NCBI GenBank assembly: GCA_012841995.1
Contig: DUTQ01000077.1
Coordinates: 1 to 7,910 of the forward strand
DNA: 7,910 nt
Direction of reading: 5' to 3'
Origin: Thermoanaerobacterales bacterium
GTDB lineage: Bacteria > Bacillota > Thermosediminibacteria > Thermosediminibacterales > Tepidanaerobacteraceae
Below are positions 6,217 to 7,910 of the stretch, in pieces; the stretch's first letter is position 1; every line of letters starts with the position of its first letter. The notes beneath the pieces are model-generated. The model was not told the DNA's origin, searched no databases, and worked only from the letters and a program-made list of their open reading frames with translations. The position numbers and the translations under genes are program-made.

Positions 6217-7910
6217 TTATAGCTCAACTATTGAAGCCGTCGGGCAAATTTTGGCACAAAGGCCACACCCGTTGCACATGGTTTTATCAATAAACACACT
6301 GACTTCATTCATTATAGCGGGGCATCCAAGTTTGATACATTTTTTGCAGTCTATACACGTATCTTTCTTAACTTCATATGCAGGCCTTTTTACCTTCTCC
6401 CTTTTTAAGAGAGCACATGGGCGCCTTGCTATAATGACCGATGGTTCTTGTATATTGATTTCTTGTTTCACTGCTTTTTCAAATGCTTGTAGATCAAATG
6501 GGTCTTCTACTCTTACTCTTTTTACTCCTATTGCCTCACATAGTTTTTGAAGATCGAGTTTATGTGCCGGCTCGCCCTTTGCATTAAACCCAGTAGCAGG
6601 GTTGTCTTGATGTCCGGTCATCCCTGTAGTTGAATTATCTAATATTATAACAGTCGATGTCCCTTTATTGTATACTACATCTATAAGACTAGTAATCCCT
6701 GAGTGTATAAAAGTTGAATCACCGATTACTGCAACAGCCTTTTTTGTAAATTCCATTCCACGCGCTTTCTCCATGCCCAACAAGCTGCTAATACTAGAGC
6801 CCATGCATATACAGGTGTCCATTGCAGAAAGGGGAGGTAGTGCACCAAGAGTATAACATCCTATATCACCTGTTACTGTCAACTTAAGCTTGTTTAAGGT
6901 GTAAAAAACTCCTCTATGAGGGCATCCGGGGCACATCACAGGTGGCCGTGCAGGTATATCTTGAGTAGGGCACTTTATTGAATCTTTAAAGGCCATGTCT
7001 ATTAGCTCATCATCTACTCCAGCTTCTATTAATCTATTTGCCACTATTTCATAAGAAAGTTCCCCGACTTTTGGAAAAATTTCCTGGCCAATTACTTTAA
7101 TCCCCAAAGACTTAATATGATTCTCGATAATCGGTTCAAGTTCTTCCACAACAAAAAGCCTTTCAACGCTAGATGCAAATTGCTTTATTAGTTTGTCAGG
7201 CAGTGGATGCATCATCCCGAGTTTTAAAAACGAGGCTCCGGGGATCGCTTCCTTTGCATAATTGTAAGCTCCCCCACCAGCTATTATGCCTACGCGTAAG
7301 TCACCACTTTCGATTTTATTTATTCCAATATTCTCGCTGTATTTAAAAAGCTCTTTCATCCTTTCAACAAGGACCTTTCGCCGTCCTCGAGCCATACCGG
7401 GCATCATTACATATTTTGAAACGTTTTTTTTGTAATCCTTTATACTTACAGATATTCTATCTTCTGGTTCTACTGGGCTTTGGGAATGTGATATACGTGT
7501 GGCCATTCTAATCATAACTGGCGTATCATACTTCTCGCTTATATCAAAAGCTAGTTTTGTAAAATCCCTTGCCTCTTTGCTATCTGACGGTTCCAGCATT
7601 GGTATGTGGGCTGCCTTTGCATAGAATCGGCTGTCTTGCTCATTCTGTGAGCTGTGCATTCCCGGATCGTCAGCCACTACGATTACAAGCCCACCGTTTA
7701 TACCTGTATAAGCCGATGTAAAAAGAGGGTCTGCCGCTACATTTAGGCCTACATGTTTCATGCATACAATAGACCTGGCACCGGCTATAGAAGCGCCAAG
7801 GGCCACTTCCAAAGCTACTTTTTCATTAGGCGACCACTCTACATAAACCTCATCATATTTTGCTAGTTGTTCAGTAATCTCAGTACAGGAGTAAAGGTAG
7901 CAGCAGCGTA
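6217..7910 (-). CDS. iorA: Indolepyruvate:ferredoxin oxidoreductase, alpha subunit (5' end outside window)
   Basis: The frame stays open from the stop at 6217 to the right edge, so the gene continues beyond the window. The ATG at 7812 is internal, because WSPNEKVALEV, a conserved part of the N-terminal domain, is encoded before it. In order the protein shows the N-terminal pyrimidine-binding domain with KHVGLNVAADPL (about 7720-7760), CPGCPHRG (about 6915-6945), the TPP-binding motif from GDSTFIHSG to DNSTTGMTG (about 6615-6727), and a C-terminal ferredoxin domain with two 4Fe-4S sites: Cx2Cx2Cx4CP, then Cx2Cx2Cx3CP (about 6220-6360). It catalyses arylpyruvate + CoA + oxidised ferredoxin to arylacetyl-CoA + CO2 + reduced ferredoxin, in the cytoplasm with IorB. 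At the far edge, where YPGTPSTE is expected, the frame reads YLYSCTE: one residue is missing and several are changed (see findings). The operon promoter lies outside. Confidence 0.93.
   Translation of the reverse strand, partial: RCCYLYSCTEITEQLAKYDEVYVEWSPNEKVALEVALGASIAGARSIVCMKHVGLNVAADPLFTSAYTGINGGLVIVVADDPGMHSSQNEQDSRFYAKAAHIPMLEPSDSKEARDFTKLAFDISEKYDTPVMIRMATRISHSQSPVEPEDRISVSIKDYKKNVSKYVMMPGMARGRRKVLVERMKELFKYSENIGINKIESGDLRVGIIAGGGAYNYAKEAIPGASFLKLGMMHPLPDKLIKQFASSVERLFVVEELEPIIENHIKSLGIKVIGQEIFPKVGELSYEIVANRLIEAGVDDELIDMAFKDSIKCPTQDIPARPPVMCPGCPHRGVFYTLNKLKLTVTGDIGCYTLGALPPLSAMDTCICMGSSISSLLGMEKARGMEFTKKAVAVIGDSTFIHSGITSLIDVVYNKGTSTVIILDNSTTGMTGHQDNPATGFNAKGEPAHKLDLQKLCEAIGVKRVRVEDPFDLQAFEKAVKQEINIQEPSVIIARRPCALLKREKVKRPAYEVKKDTCIDCKKCIKLGCPAIMNEVSVFIDKTMCNGCGLCAKICPTASIVEL

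Noticed and set aside
6197..6550. Plus-strand open frame opposite the 3' end of iorA.
   Set aside because: The minus strand encodes the two 4Fe-4S motifs of IorA here; the plus frame is an antisense shadow without family features.
7810..7812. ATG as the start of iorA, giving a 531-residue protein.
   Set aside because: The same frame continues upstream with conserved IorA sequence (ITEQLAKYDE, VEWSPNEKVAL), so the ATG is internal and the gene runs off the window.

Overview
The window is AT-rich, densely coded and carries strong Shine-Dalgarno sites, short intergenic gaps and one TTG start. These traits, together with NiaR/ECF-type niacin uptake and a ferredoxin-linked indolepyruvate oxidoreductase, point to an anaerobic low-GC Firmicute, probably class Clostridia. 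That placement is inferred from gene content, not from a marker gene.

Layout: (1) Positions 1-783, plus strand: the 3' end of a NiaR-type niacin repressor, then niaX, the substrate-binding subunit of an ECF niacin transporter. A perfect 12-bp palindrome lies between the -35 and -10 of the niaX promoter, and a strong terminator follows the gene. (2) Positions 800-3697, plus strand: a secreted Spy/CpxP-like (LTxxQ) protein with a Gly/Met/Cys tail, a hairpin, then an OmpR-family response regulator and a BaeS-like histidine kinase translated as a pair. This looks like an envelope or metal stress module in which the two-component system controls its periplasmic effector. (3) Positions 3710-3755: a long, almost perfect hairpin between the convergent blocks, probably a terminator and possibly a dispersed REP-like element. 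(4) Positions 3819-7910, minus strand: a compact operon read from the right edge, iorA (5' end outside the window) - iorB - paaK-like arylacetate-CoA ligase - tandem ACT-domain protein. It links aromatic 2-oxoacids, arylacetyl-CoAs and free arylacetates.

How they work together: NiaR probably represses niaX when niacin or NAD precursors are plentiful. The kinase senses something outside the membrane and the regulator probably activates the Spy-like gene, whose -10 lacks a good -35. IorAB converts arylpyruvates to arylacetyl-CoA with ferredoxin reduction, or the reverse. The ligase joins this pool to arylacetic acids, and the ACT protein is a likely amino-acid sensor for the pathway.

No wholly new system is evident. 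The points most worth a second look are the operator inside the niaX promoter, the Gly/Met/His insert in the kinase sensor beside a Gly/Met/Cys-tailed effector, the convergent hairpin, and an apparent in-frame lesion in a conserved IorA motif at the right edge. No stretch over 300 bases lacks a gene.
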